From Planctomycetota bacterium (GTDB taxonomy: Bacteria > Planctomycetota > UBA1135 > UBA2386), in NCBI GenBank assembly GCA_020851075.1, contig JADZDL010000021.1, forward strand, positions 1 to 44,353: 44,353 nucleotides of DNA, given 5' to 3'. Position 1 is the stretch's first letter; every line of letters begins with the position of its first letter. Position numbers and translations under genes: made by a program. The notes beneath the pieces are model-generated. The model saw only the letters and a program-made list of their open reading frames with translations, did no database searches and was not told the origin of the DNA. Shown piece by piece: positions 34,888 through 44,264 of this stretch.

Positions 34888-37800
34888 TTACCGGGTGAGC
34901 CGCTGGAACGTGGGCATCGACCGCAGCGAGACAAACCGGGCGGCGTCCAGTTCGGTGGAGGGCAGGCCGTTCTGGCGGCTGGCGGCGAGGCACTCGATGG
35001 CCGTTTGGCGCAGTTCCAGCGCGGTCGCGGTAGCCAACGCGCTGTCTGCCGCGGCGGCGAGGTCCACCAGCAGCGAGGCTGCGTGCAGGGTCTGGGTCGA
35101 GGGCCCCGGGTTGGCCAACAGCTGGCGCAGCAGAGCCTGGCTGCGCGGCAGTCGTTCGCCAAGCCGCGGCCAGCGCGCTTTCGAAGCGAAGGCGCTCGCG
35201 GAATCGCGCAGGTCCTGGAGGTGGGCGAGCTCCTGATGCCAGGCCCGTGGCAGGTCGCCAGCCTCCAGCTCGGCAAAGGCGCTCGTGAGGCTCAGGTCGG
35301 CGCGCAGGAGGCGCGTCTGGACGATGCCCGGATTGTCGCGCAGCATCGCCTCGGCAAACGCGAACCCCTCGGCGTGGGCAACGTGCACGACCGTCATATC
35401 CTTGCGGATGCCACCGAGGGTCGCGCGCAGCACGAACGAACTCAACCACGACTCGCGGGCGTGACGATCGTTTTGGAACGCTTCCGGCAGGCTGTTCCAG
35501 ACCTTGGTGGCGGAGGCCATGCGCAAGGCCACGCGGTCGAGGTCCACGGTGGCGCGGTAACGTTCGTCCTGGTACCAATCGAGCCGGCGCATCGCGTAGT
35601 CGAGCAGGTTGCCGAGTTGCCAGATGCGTTGTTCGGGGCTGTTGCCGAGTTCTGGGATCGCTTGCTCTTGAAGGCGCAGCGCTTCCTCTTCCATGGCGAC
35701 CACTTCGGCCAGCGGCCGGCGACCGCCGTCGATGAGGCTCTGGCACATGAGGGCTTTGGCGAGGTCGAAGCGGTGGCTGGCGACCGCGGGTTCGGCTTCG
35801 ATCGCGGCCCGCAGCGTCGCCTGCAGCGGGGCGAGCGCGCGCTGCGAGAGGTCGATCTCGTGCATGCGCAGGCTGACGGTTGCCACCTGCTGGAACACGG
35901 GCATCAGGGGCAACTGATGCGGCAGGTCGTGGTGGGCAAGGAGCAGGGTTTCGGCGCCGCGGAGAGCCCGCCGCAGATAGTCCAACGTGTCCTTCGGATC
36001 GCGGCTTTCGCTCCCCAACCACGCGGTGCGCGTGAAGACGAGCAGGGCCGCGGCCCGGGCTTCGATCGGGGCTTCCGGGCGCGCGAGCAGCTGCTCCGCC
36101 AGGGGCACGGTCTCGAGGAGCAGGTTGCGGGCGCCTTCGGCATCCGTCGCGGTGAGCAGGTCGGAGAGTGCTCGCAGCGCGGCGATGCGCGTCGAATCCA
36201 GGGCGGCGCGATTGGCGGTCGGCGCGTCGCCGAGGTCGACGGAGCCACGTTCGCTGGCCGTGCACGCGGCCAGGAAGTGAAGCCGGGCCCGGTCGTGGTC
36301 GCCGCGCGCACTGCGCAGCGTGCCGCAAAGCAGGGCAGCCCGCGCGACCTGCAACCACGCGGTGCTCGGCAGGTGCTCGCCGAGACTCTGCAGAGCCTGC
36401 TCGGCGCGTTCGAGCTGCTGCGCCGCCGACTCGAGTTCGCCGAGGTCCTGATGCAACTGCGCGGAGCGGCCCAAGGCGCCGGCCAGGGCTGCCGTGAGGC
36501 GCGGCGCGGCGGCGCCACCGGCGCCCAGTTGGGCGTGCAGGTCGAGGGCCATGGCGAGCAACTCCCGCCGCATCGGTTCGCTGCCCGGGGTGCGCAGGCC
36601 GTCGGCGCCGAGGGCTACCATGCGATCCAGCGCCAGCAGGGCGCTGTCCAGGTTCTGCTCCAGGCTGGCATTCGAGGCCAGGGCCACGCGTTCGGCGGCG
36701 GCGGCATCGCGCCAGAACCACAGGCTCACCGCGGTCATCGCCGCCAGGGCGAGCCCGAGGGCGGCCAGCGACGCCAGGGGCAGTCGGTGCCGAGAACAGA
36801 ACTTGCGCAGTGCGTACCAGCGGCTCGGCGGGCCGGCGGTGATGGGTTCGCGGGCCAGGTAGCGTCGGACATCCTGGGCGAGGTCGGCTGGCGTGGAATA
36901 GCGCTCGTCGCGCTGTTTGGCCATGGCCCGCTCTGTGATCCACTCGAGTTCGCCGCGCAACGTGCGGATCAGCGCTAGGGGCATCGTGCCGCAGTGTGCC
37001 GCGTGTCTGGCGCGCTCCGCATCGGATCGACTCGCCAGCCGCACGCTCAGTCGCATTGGCTCGACTTCATTCAGGACGCGGCCTATGTCGGCGAGGTTGC
37101 GGAACTGCGCCGCGTCGATGGGCAGGCACCCGGTCAGCAGCTCGTAGAGCAGCGCGCCAAGGGAATAGACATCGGTGCGCGTATCGATGTCGACGTCGCT
37201 GCGCGCCTGCTCGGGACTCATGTACTCCGGTGTGCCGACGAGGCGCCCGGGCAGCGTGTGCTGGGTGACACCTTGCAGAGCCCCTGTCACACACTTGGCG
37301 ACCCCGAAATCGATGATCACCGGCAACGGTTCGCCATCGCGTTCGACGACGAGTACGTTCGAGGGTTTGAGGTCGCGGTGCAGGATGCCCTTGTGGTGCG
37401 CGTGCTGCACGGCATCGCAGACCTGCGCGAAGACACGCAGGCGTTGCGGCACGGTCATGCTGCGTGCGTCGCAGAACTGCGTGATGGCGACCCCAGGCAC
37501 ATAGTCCATCACGAGGAACGGACGGTGGTCAGGGGTAAGGCCGCTGTCGAGGACCCGGGCAATGCAGGGGTCCGTCAACCTCGCCATGGCTTGCCGTTCG
37601 ACCTGGAAGCGCGCGAGCAGTTCGCCATGGTCGAGACCCGGGCGCATGACCTTGATGGCTACTTCGCGGCGGATCGGATCCTGCTGTTCGCAGAGCCAGA
37701 CCGTGCCCATGCCGCCGGTGCCGAGGCGTCGCACCACGCGGTAAGGGCCGAAGTGCTCCGGCGGCGACGCGGGGCACAAGAGGCCGGCTTGCTTGAGGGC

Positions 37801-37947
37801 GTAGAGCTGCTCGCGCGCCTCAGCGGCGAGGTCTGGGCACGCGTCGAGTTCGCGTTCGAGCGCCATGTCGCCGTCGCGCTCCAAGGCGAGCACACAACGG
37901 GCGACGAGGTCCGACAAGGGACCGAGGAAGGGCGTGGACGAGGACAT
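34888..37947 (-). CDS. transmembrane serine/threonine-protein kinase with helical-repeat C-terminus
   Basis: 1019 residues from ATG 37945-37947 (the open frame beyond is antisense to the rlmI-like gene). Hanks-type kinase at about 65-365: Gly-loop RLGTGGMGTVW (74-84), Lys99 in VAIK, catalytic HRDLKPSN (190-197, Asp192), DFGVAK (213-218), the activation-segment end GTPEYMSPEQ, and DVYSLGALLYELLTG. All catalytic residues are present. One membrane helix at about 390-412 is followed by some 600 residues of Leu/Ala-rich helical pairs resembling TPR-type repeats, presumably outside the cytoplasm. This is the common planctomycete layout, in which the tail is thought to sense or bind partners. The target is unknown. 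Confidence 0.92.
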   Translation of the reverse strand: MSSSTPFLGPLSDLVARCVLALERDGDMALERELDACPDLAAEAREQLYALKQAGLLCPASPPEHFGPYRVVRRLGTGGMGTVWLCEQQDPIRREVAIKVMRPGLDHGELLARFQVERQAMARLTDPCIARVLDSGLTPDHRPFLVMDYVPGVAITQFCDARSMTVPQRLRVFAQVCDAVQHAHHKGILHRDLKPSNVLVVERDGEPLPVIIDFGVAKCVTGALQGVTQHTLPGRLVGTPEYMSPEQARSDVDIDTRTDVYSLGALLYELLTGCLPIDAAQFRNLADIGRVLNEVEPMRLSVRLASRSDAERARHAAHCGTMPLALIRTLRGELEWITERAMAKQRDERYSTPADLAQDVRRYLAREPITAGPPSRWYALRKFCSRHRLPLASLAALGLALAAMTAVSLWFWRDAAAAERVALASNASLEQNLDSALLALDRMVALGADGLRTPGSEPMRRELLAMALDLHAQLGAGGAAAPRLTAALAGALGRSAQLHQDLGELESAAQQLERAEQALQSLGEHLPSTAWLQVARAALLCGTLRSARGDHDRARLHFLAACTASERGSVDLGDAPTANRAALDSTRIAALRALSDLLTATDAEGARNLLLETVPLAEQLLARPEAPIEARAAALLVFTRTAWLGSESRDPKDTLDYLRRALRGAETLLLAHHDLPHQLPLMPVFQQVATVSLRMHEIDLSQRALAPLQATLRAAIEAEPAVASHRFDLAKALMCQSLIDGGRRPLAEVVAMEEEALRLQEQAIPELGNSPEQRIWQLGNLLDYAMRRLDWYQDERYRATVDLDRVALRMASATKVWNSLPEAFQNDRHARESWLSSFVLRATLGGIRKDMTVVHVAHAEGFAFAEAMLRDNPGIVQTRLLRADLSLTSAFAELEAGDLPRAWHQELAHLQDLRDSASAFASKARWPRLGERLPRSQALLRQLLANPGPSTQTLHAASLLVDLAAAADSALATATALELRQTAIECLAASRQNGLPSTELDAARFVSLRSMPTFQRLTR

Positions 37948-38127
37948 CGAGGCCCGTTCATTGTAGCCGGCCCTTGGCAACCATTGTGGCGGTTGCAGGA
38001 CGAGCGGAGCCTGTTCCCCGGCGCGGGTCGGCTGGTGCCGGCGGTTGGAACGGTGGCATCGGCCCGTGGCCGGGTGCAGAGGTCGGGGAGGAATCAGGAC
38101 GGCCTTCGCCCTACTCTCTTTGCCCTG

Positions 38128-39327
38128 ATGTCCAGCGAACCTGTCGAGTCCACGACTGCCGCGATCCGCCTTTCGGCCAAAGCCAGTGGTTTTGCGCGCC
38201 GCGGCCAGCCGTGGTTCTACGGCAACGAGATCGAAGCCGGCCCGTTGGCGCCGTCCCGGCTCGTGCGTGTGCACGACGAAGGTGGCCGGGACCTGGGGCT
38301 CGGTTTTACCTCGACGAGCAAGCTGGCTCTGCGCCTTGCTGGCCCGTGGCCCGGGGACGCGCTGCCGGACCGCGAAGCGTTCTTCCACGTGCGGTTGCAG
38401 GCCGCCATCGAACGGCGCGCGAGCTGGCTTGGTCCGGAGGACGGGGCCCGGCTCGTGCATGGCGAGGCCGATGGCATTCCGGGGCTCGTCGTCGATCGGT
38501 ACGGCAAGGTGCTCGTGCTGCAGTCGACGAGCGTGGTGGTGGAGGAGGCGCTGTCGGCCATCGTGCCGTTCCTGGCCGAGCGCCTGCACGCCGACAGTGT
38601 GGTCGCGCGCAATGACCTCGCCGCCCGCAAGCACGAGGGGTTGCCCGAGGAAGTGCGCCTGCTGCACGGCCGCCGCATCGAAGAAGTCACCATCGTCGAA
38701 CATGGCGTGCGCCACACGGTGCGCCCGTTTTCGGGCCACAAGACCGGGTTCTATCTCGACCAGCGGCCGGCGCGGGCGCTCGTGCGCGAACTGGCGAAAG
38801 GCCGGCGGGTGCTCGACCTGTTCTGCTACCAGGGCGGCTTCTCGCTGAACGCGCTGGCGGGTGGGGCGGTGAGTGCTGTGGCGGTCGACCAGTCGGGCGC
38901 GGCGCTGCAGCAGGCCGCGGCGGGGGCGCAGGCCAACGGGCTCCGCGGGCTCTTCACCCACGAAGCGAACGTGTTCGACTTCGTGCGCGAGCAGCGCGAG
39001 AAGAACGAGCAATACGACCTCATCGTGCTCGACCCGCCCGCGTTTGCCAAATCGCGCCGCGAACTCGAAGGCGCCGAACGTGGCTACCGCGACCTCAATC
39101 GCCAGGCGCTGCGCCTGCTCGCACCGCACGGGTTTCTCGTCACCTGCACGTGCAGCCACCACATGGTGCTGCCGCGCTTCGAAGAACTCGTGCGCCAGAG
39201 TGCGGCGGGGCTGCCGTTCCGCCTCGCCCTGCGCCAACGGCTGGGGGCGGGGCCGGACCACCCCGTCTGGATCACGCATCCCGAATCCGAGTACTTGAAG
39301 GTGCTGCTGTTGCAGCGCATGGACTGA
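38128..39327 (+). CDS. class I SAM-dependent rRNA methyltransferase, RlmI/RlmK-like
   Basis: 399 residues from ATG 38128. N-terminal PUA-like domain (RRGQPWFYGNEIEAG; PSRLVRVHDEGGRDLGLGF), then an EEHAD-like linker (GEADGIPGLVVDRYG), then the Rossmann methyltransferase: GHKTGFYLDQRPAR, motif I VLDLFCYQGGFSLNAL, motif IV LIVLDPPAFAKSRRELEG, and GFLVTCTCSHH. This order and length match the RlmI family of 23S rRNA 5-methylcytosine methyltransferases. The exact target base is inferred, not shown. First gene of a compact operon: thiS starts 1 nt after its stop. Confidence 0.88.
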   Translation: MSSEPVESTTAAIRLSAKASGFARRGQPWFYGNEIEAGPLAPSRLVRVHDEGGRDLGLGFTSTSKLALRLAGPWPGDALPDREAFFHVRLQAAIERRASWLGPEDGARLVHGEADGIPGLVVDRYGKVLVLQSTSVVVEEALSAIVPFLAERLHADSVVARNDLAARKHEGLPEEVRLLHGRRIEEVTIVEHGVRHTVRPFSGHKTGFYLDQRPARALVRELAKGRRVLDLFCYQGGFSLNALAGGAVSAVAVDQSGAALQQAAAGAQANGLRGLFTHEANVFDFVREQREKNEQYDLIVLDPPAFAKSRRELEGAERGYRDLNRQALRLLAPHGFLVTCTCSHHMVLPRFEELVRQSAAGLPFRLALRQRLGAGPDHPVWITHPESEYLKVLLLQRMD

Positions 39328-39328
39328 T

Positions 39329-39556
39329 ATGGACGACACCAGAGCAGCCAGCGATCTGGCGATCTTCGTGAACGGAGCTCCGCACCAGATGCCGGCCGGC
39401 AGTTCGGTTGCCGACCTCGTGCGCACGCTGGGCCTGTTGCCGGCGCAGGTCGCCGTCGAACGCAACCAGCAGATCGTGCGGCGCATCGACCACGCGAATA
39501 CGGCGCTCGCGGCTGGCGACCGGCTCGAAGTCGTGACGTTCTTCGGCGGCGGTTGA
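39329..39556 (+). CDS. thiS: sulfur carrier protein ThiS
   Basis: 75 residues with a ubiquitin-like fold. FVNGAPHQMPAGSSVADLVR and ERNQQIVRR are the family strands, and the C-terminus is FFGGG, ending in the Gly-Gly that becomes the thiocarboxylate donating sulfur to the thiazole of thiamine. It lies between the rlmI-like gene and thiG, its direct partner. ThiF, which adenylates the terminal Gly, is not in the window. Confidence 0.92.
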   Translation: MDDTRAASDLAIFVNGAPHQMPAGSSVADLVRTLGLLPAQVAVERNQQIVRRIDHANTALAAGDRLEVVTFFGGG

Positions 39557-39619
39557 GGCTGGCGCGGCCCGCCGACACGAACGGGTGGCGCCTGGGTGGG
39601 GGCCGGGGAACGAAAGTCC

Positions 39620-40468
39620 ATGACCGCCAGTCCCGGGCGCACTCTTGTCTCCGGCGCGCGGAAGGCGCACGATCGGGGCGTGACGCTCGTCGATCGCCCG
39701 CTTGTCCTTGGCCCCTACACCTTCACCTCGCGCCTGTTCCTCGGCACGGGCAAGTATCCATCGATGGAGTCGATGGTCGAAGCCCTCGAACTGTCCGGCA
39801 CGCAGTGCGTGACCGTGGCCGTTCGCCGCCTGCAACTCGGCGTGCCGCAGGGCAAGAGCCTGCTCGACTACCTGCCGCGCGACAAGTACGTGCTGCTGCC
39901 CAACACGGCGGGTTGTTTCGATGCCGACCTCGCCGTGCGCACGGCCCGCCTTGGCCGGGAACTCGGCATCGGCGACCTCGTCAAGCTCGAAGTGCTCGGC
40001 GATCCCGACACGCTGTTGCCGGACCCGATCGGCACGCTCGAAGCCGCGAAGACGCTCGTCAAGGAAGGGTTTGTCGTGCTGTGTTACACGAGCGACGATC
40101 CCGTGCTCGCCAAACGCCTCGAAGACGTCGGCGTCTGCGCGGTGATGCCGGCGGGCGCGCCGATTGGCAGCGGCCAGGGCATCCTGAACCCCAACAACAT
40201 CCGCATCATCCTCGAGCGCGCGAAGGTGCCGGTGATCGTCGACGCCGGCGTTGGCACGGCGAGCGACGTCGCGATCGCGTTTGAACTCGGCGCCGAGGGC
40301 GTGCTGCTCAACACCGGCGTGGCCCTCGCGAAGGACCCCGTGCGCATGGCGCGCGCGATGAAGGCCGCGGCCGAAGCGGGGCGCGACGCGTTCCTCGCCG
40401 GGCGCATCGGCAAGAAGCTCTATGCGAGTGCATCGTCGCCCACGAGTGGCGTCATCGCTGGCGAATGA
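39620..40468 (+). CDS. thiG: thiazole synthase ThiG
   Basis: 282 residues from ATG 39620, which has GGGGAA upstream. GTG 39680 would give 262 residues, closer to the usual length, and GTG 39596 is a third option. ThiG condenses deoxyxylulose phosphate, ThiS-thiocarboxylate and dehydroglycine to the thiazole phosphate. Motifs: [33 protein letters not shown] (Lys forming the imine with the sugar), [37 protein letters not shown] and VLLNTGVA. All match the TIM-barrel family. Its stop overlaps the start of the CPBP gene (ATGA). Confidence 0.94.
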   Translation: MTASPGRTLVSGARKAHDRGVTLVDRPLVLGPYTFTSRLFLGTGKYPSMESMVEALELSGTQCVTVAVRRLQLGVPQGKSLLDYLPRDKYVLLPNTAGCFDADLAVRTARLGRELGIGDLVKLEVLGDPDTLLPDPIGTLEAAKTLVKEGFVVLCYTSDDPVLAKRLEDVGVCAVMPAGAPIGSGQGILNPNNIRIILERAKVPVIVDAGVGTASDVAIAFELGAEGVLLNTGVALAKDPVRMARAMKAAAEAGRDAFLAGRIGKKLYASASSPTSGVIAGE

Positions 40469-41190
40469 GCGACTCGCGGTCCATCGACGCATCGCCGGCG
40501 ATGCCCGCCATGTTGGCGGGTGGCCTCATGGCCGCGTTCCTGCTGGTGGCCATCGGCCCCACCTTGATCGCCGACCAGCTCGTGCGCGCGCAGTGGGTGT
40601 TGCAGCCCCACAACGACGTGGCCCACGTCGAGCTGTCGATGGGGGCATTTGGCCTCACCGCACTCGTGATCGGCGGGCTTGGGCGGTTGCTGCGGCCGGT
40701 GCCGTGGTTGCCGCTGCGCTTGCGGTTGGTGGTCGGCAGTTACGTGCCGTTGTTCGTGGTCTGGACCGTGTTCCTGATCGTCTACCTGCGCGCCATGCAC
40801 GCGATGGGCCACGGGGTGAGCCCGCAGTTCGGTCTGCTCTACTTCGGCAAGCAGGGCCCGAATTCGTGGGGTTTCCTGGTCGTGGCGTTGGCGACCACGC
40901 TGGGCGCGCCGTTGGCCGAAGAGGTGCTGTTTCGCGGGTATCTGCAGACGTTGCTGCGCGTCTGGCTCGGTCCGCGGGTCACCATCCCCTTGGTCGGGAT
41001 CCTGTTTGGCCTCATGCACGGCTTTGAGTACGCGCTGCCAATCACGTTGCTTGGCATCTACTTCGCGTGGCTGCGCGAACGTTCGGGCAGCCTCTTGCCG
41101 TCGATGCTGGCGCACGCCCTTCACAACGGCATTGCCGTTCTCGTGACCACCTGCTGGCCGCAGACCCTTGTTTGGATGTACCCGCAATGA
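40465..41190 (+). CDS. CPBP-family intramembrane metalloprotease
   Basis: 241 residues, translationally coupled to thiG (ATGA overlap). About six to eight membrane helices. The CPBP (Abi/Rce1-like) motifs are complete: motif 1 [10 protein letters not shown] (the Glu-Glu and Arg), motif 2 FGLMHGFEY (His), motif 3 HALHNGIA (His and Asn). Relatives cleave within the membrane after prenylated or bacteriocin-type peptides, or protect against them; many bacterial ones have no known substrate. No bacteriocin genes are nearby. The next gene also starts with an ATGA overlap. Confidence 0.9.
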   Translation: MSDSRSIDASPAMPAMLAGGLMAAFLLVAIGPTLIADQLVRAQWVLQPHNDVAHVELSMGAFGLTALVIGGLGRLLRPVPWLPLRLRLVVGSYVPLFVVWTVFLIVYLRAMHAMGHGVSPQFGLLYFGKQGPNSWGFLVVALATTLGAPLAEEVLFRGYLQTLLRVWLGPRVTIPLVGILFGLMHGFEYALPITLLGIYFAWLRERSGSLLPSMLAHALHNGIAVLVTTCWPQTLVWMYPQ

Positions 41191-41726
41191 ACCCGGAAAT
41201 GCGTGAGTTCCTCGTCCACCCCGACATGGTTGGTCGCCTGCGCCGCCGCGACCGCGCCATGCTCGCCGACAACGCGACGGTGGTGGGCGACGTGCGCCTC
41301 GGCAACGACGTCGGCATCTGGTTTGGCGTGACGATCCGGGGCGACGATAGTTGGGTCGAGATCGGCGACGAAGCGAACGTCCAGGACAACAGCTGCATCC
41401 ACGTCGACATCGGCGCGCCGTTGCGCATCGGGCGCGGCGTCACGATCGGCCACGGCGTGATCCTGCACGGCGTCGAAGTTGGCGAGTACGCGCTGCTCGG
41501 CATGGGCTGCATCGTGCTCGGCGGCGCCAGGATCGGCGCGTATTCGCTGATCGGGGCGGGGGCGTTGATCAAGGAGAACGCCGTGATCCCGCCGCGTTCG
41601 GTGGTGCTCGGCATGCCAGGCAAGATCGTGCGTCAGGTCACCGATGAGGAGATGGAAGGCATGCGGTGGCGGTCGCGCCACTATGTGCAGCGCGCCCGCA
41701 GCTACCTGTTGCCATCCGAGCAGTGA
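41187..41726 (+). CDS. gamma-class carbonic anhydrase-like hexapeptide protein
   Basis: 179 residues from ATG 41187, overlapping the previous stop by 4 nt. Left-handed beta-helix with hexapeptide repeats through most of the chain (VVGDVRLGNDVGIWFGVTIR, VGEYALLGMGCIVLGGARIG), then a C-terminal helix. His72, His89 and His94 (NSCIHVD; IGHGVILHG) occupy the spacing of the three metal-ligand His of the gamma carbonic anhydrase/YrdA family. The acidic loop carrying the catalytic Glu of the Methanosarcina Cam enzyme is short here, as in YrdA/CaiE-type members, so activity is uncertain. Last gene of the operon. Confidence 0.87.
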   Translation: MNPEMREFLVHPDMVGRLRRRDRAMLADNATVVGDVRLGNDVGIWFGVTIRGDDSWVEIGDEANVQDNSCIHVDIGAPLRIGRGVTIGHGVILHGVEVGEYALLGMGCIVLGGARIGAYSLIGAGALIKENAVIPPRSVVLGMPGKIVRQVTDEEMEGMRWRSRHYVQRARSYLLPSEQ

Positions 41727-41886
41727 GTTCGCCGTAGGGGAGTCGCCGTCCGGTGGTTTTGGCAGTCCACATTTGTGCCGGGACCTGCAACGTCCAGTTT
41801 CGTGGCTTGTTGTGTCCCGGGTCGGGGCTGCCGCCCCCGAGGCCCGCGACGGCACCCGTCCCGTGCCATCGCGGTTTCCGTGGTGT

Positions 41887-41902
41887 CCCCCTTGGCAGGG
41901 GG
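41887..41902. terminator. short perfect GC hairpin after the rlmI-thiSG operon
   Basis: CCCCC (41887-41891) pairs with GGGGG (41898-41902) around TTGGCA. It stands 160 bp after the operon's last stop, in the 270-bp gap before the FG-GAP gene. There is no T-tract, so termination is doubtful. Confidence 0.3.
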
Positions 41903-41996
41903 CGGGTTCACGTTTTCGGCCCAGCGCCTTCGTCGCCTCGTGTGCTACGCTTCCTCTATCCTCGGGGATCCACCCGATGCCCCATTGTTGATGACC

Positions 41997-44225
41997 ATGT
42001 CCCTCAATCGCACCTCCGCTCTCCTTCTCCTGGCTACAGCCGCCGCGTGCGCGAAGCACTCGGGAGATGTCGGCATCCTGCAGCCGACTGGCACTCCGAA
42101 GTTCGAGACTCGCACCGAGATCAGTTCGGGGACCGGCGCGCACGCGGACTACGCGGTCGCCGACTTCAATGGGGACACCTTCCTCGACATGGCCGTGATC
42201 GGACTGTCCGGGGAAATGCGCATCCTGCTTGGTGATGGCACGAACTTCACGCTGGGCCAGTCCCTGCAGATTGATGGCCTGCCGATCTGGACCGCGGCCG
42301 GCGACCTCGATGAAGACGGGGACCGCGATCTCGTGGTCGTGCGCAATGCCGCCAACTCCACAGACATCTGGCTCAATGACGGGCTCGGCAACTTCAGCGC
42401 CGGCCCGACGTTGCCGGTTGGCTTGGATGCGCTGGCGGTCGTGATCGGCGACGTCGATGGCGATGACCACCTGGACGTGCTCGTGTCGCGCCCCGTGGCA
42501 CCTGAGATCATCGTGCACTACGGCGACGGCACTGGCAGCTTCAGCCTGGCTTCGGCGATCACGATGCCGGGCGGTGGATCGGCCTTCAACCTGCAGGTCG
42601 GGGACATCACGCACGACGGCTGGCCCGACCTCATGGTCGCGGACCCCGTGCAATCGCGCGTGCTCGTCTACCCGGGCGTGAACAACAACCAGAAGGCTTC
42701 CCTCGGCACGTTTGCCTACCAGCTCGACATTGCCGGCGCACCGCGCGCAATTGCGATGGGCGACCTCAGTGGTGATGGCCTGCCGGACATGGCGGTCTCG
42801 GCGTTCGAAGCCAACCGCTTTGTCGTCGTGACCAGCCTCAATCTGGAGACGTTGGCGGGCACCGACGGTGGCCCCGTGGCGCAGCCGGTTTCGTACAGCT
42901 CGTTTGACATCCTCGTCGACGCGGCGCCGTCCGTGAGCACGGTTGCCGACGTGACCGGCGATGACCTGCCCGACCTCGTTGCCTGCCTGCTCGGCAATGC
43001 CAGCATGGTCGTCGTGCCGCGCCTCGCGCAGGGTGGCATGGGCGAACACATCCACCTCGATGCGACTGGGTTGCCGCTGCGCCCATTCGTCGGCGACTTT
43101 GACCACAACGGCAAGAGCGACCTGTTCGCGCTGTCGGGCCTGGGCGATCGCATCAACCTCTGGCTGTCGCGCGCCGATGGCGAACTGCTCGGCGCCCGCA
43201 ACTACAACTCGGGCCTGCCGACGGCGGCGTGGCTCGGTGGTGGTGACTTCGACGGCGATGGCGACAACGAAGTGCTCGTCGGCTCCTTCGACAGCACGCG
43301 CGTGAGCCTCATGCAGCGCCGCACCGATGGTTCGCTGGCGGCGGTTGCTTCCATCGATATCGGCGCCTCGGTGTTCCAGGTCGAGACCGCGGACATGGAT
43401 GGCGACGGCCGCATGGACGTGCTCGTCAGCGTGGCCGGTGGCGTGAAGCTGCTGCACAACCTCACCACGACCGGCAACTACAACCTGCAACTGCTGCCGG
43501 GCCTCGCGGCCACGGTTGGCACGTCGAGTGGCCCGTTCGGTCTCACGGCGGCGGATCTCGATCGCGACGGGGACCTCGATATCGCGGTGTGCGATTACCA
43601 GGGTGGCTCGGTGCACGTGATTCCGGGCACCGCCGTGCCGTTCGAGTTTGGCACGGAGAAGGTGTTTGCGGTCGCCGGCGGCCCGGCCGACGTCGTCGCG
43701 GCGGACTTCACCGGGGACGGTCGCCTTGACCTCGCGGTGTCGCTCGTCGGCCGCTCGGACATCGTCGTGCTGCGCAACGACGGCGACCTCGAGTTCTCGA
43801 ACTTCCTCACCGTGCCGGTCGGCCAGGCGCCGAACTACCTGATCACGGCGGACTTCAACCGCGACAACCGCGCCGACATCGTCGTCAGCAACGGTTCGTC
43901 GGGCACGATCACGGTCCTGTTTGCGACCGCGACCGGTTTCTCGGGCCAGAGCTACCCGGCCGGCAATACGCCGACGGCGCTGCTCGCTGGCGATCTCACG
44001 GGCGATGGCCTCGCGGACATCCTCGTCACCTCGCTCGTCAGCGGCGACTTCCGCGTCATGGTCGGCGATGGCAGGGGCAGCTTCCCCGAGCTGTCGCGCT
44101 TCCCGGGCACGCTGGGTGCTTCGGACGCGCTGCTGCAGGACATGAACGGCGACGGCAAGGCCGACCTGCTGATCGCGAGCCTGATCTCGAGCCGCGTCTC
44201 GCTCGTGAAGAACATCCGCGAGTGA
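41997..44225 (+). CDS. predicted lipoprotein with 14 FG-GAP/VCBS repeats
   Basis: 742 residues from ATG 41997 (ATG 41991 is an equal alternative; neither has a good Shine-Dalgarno). The N-terminus MSLNRTSALLLLATAAACAK looks like a lipoprotein signal, with Cys after a short hydrophobic stretch (AAAC lipobox, not ideal). The remainder consists of FG-GAP-type blades with Ca-binding D-x-D/N-G-D loops: ADFNGDTFLDMAV, GDLDEDGDRDLVVV, GDVDGDDHLDVLV, GDITHDGWPDLMV, GDLSGDGLPDMAV, and on to QDMNGDGKADLLIA. I count 14, enough for two seven-bladed propellers. It is likely exposed outside the cytoplasm and Ca-dependent; ligand unknown. No enzyme domain seen. Confidence 0.88.
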   Translation: MSLNRTSALLLLATAAACAKHSGDVGILQPTGTPKFETRTEISSGTGAHADYAVADFNGDTFLDMAVIGLSGEMRILLGDGTNFTLGQSLQIDGLPIWTAAGDLDEDGDRDLVVVRNAANSTDIWLNDGLGNFSAGPTLPVGLDALAVVIGDVDGDDHLDVLVSRPVAPEIIVHYGDGTGSFSLASAITMPGGGSAFNLQVGDITHDGWPDLMVADPVQSRVLVYPGVNNNQKASLGTFAYQLDIAGAPRAIAMGDLSGDGLPDMAVSAFEANRFVVVTSLNLETLAGTDGGPVAQPVSYSSFDILVDAAPSVSTVADVTGDDLPDLVACLLGNASMVVVPRLAQGGMGEHIHLDATGLPLRPFVGDFDHNGKSDLFALSGLGDRINLWLSRADGELLGARNYNSGLPTAAWLGGGDFDGDGDNEVLVGSFDSTRVSLMQRRTDGSLAAVASIDIGASVFQVETADMDGDGRMDVLVSVAGGVKLLHNLTTTGNYNLQLLPGLAATVGTSSGPFGLTAADLDRDGDLDIAVCDYQGGSVHVIPGTAVPFEFGTEKVFAVAGGPADVVAADFTGDGRLDLAVSLVGRSDIVVLRNDGDLEFSNFLTVPVGQAPNYLITADFNRDNRADIVVSNGSSGTITVLFATATGFSGQSYPAGNTPTALLAGDLTGDGLADILVTSLVSGDFRVMVGDGRGSFPELSRFPGTLGASDALLQDMNGDGKADLLIASLISSRVSLVKNIRE

Positions 44226-44264
44226 TCCGACCGCTGCGCGCCCATTCCTGCGAGTGATGCCCCG

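Noticed and set aside
34712..36943. 743-codon minus-strand open frame in another phase of the kinase gene
   Set aside because: Very Arg/Pro-rich composition and overlap with the kinase frame, which has all catalytic motifs.
37948..39642. 565-codon upstream extension of the kinase frame
   Set aside because: It is antisense to the rlmI-like gene. The kinase begins plausibly at ATG 37947, and the extension has no domain.
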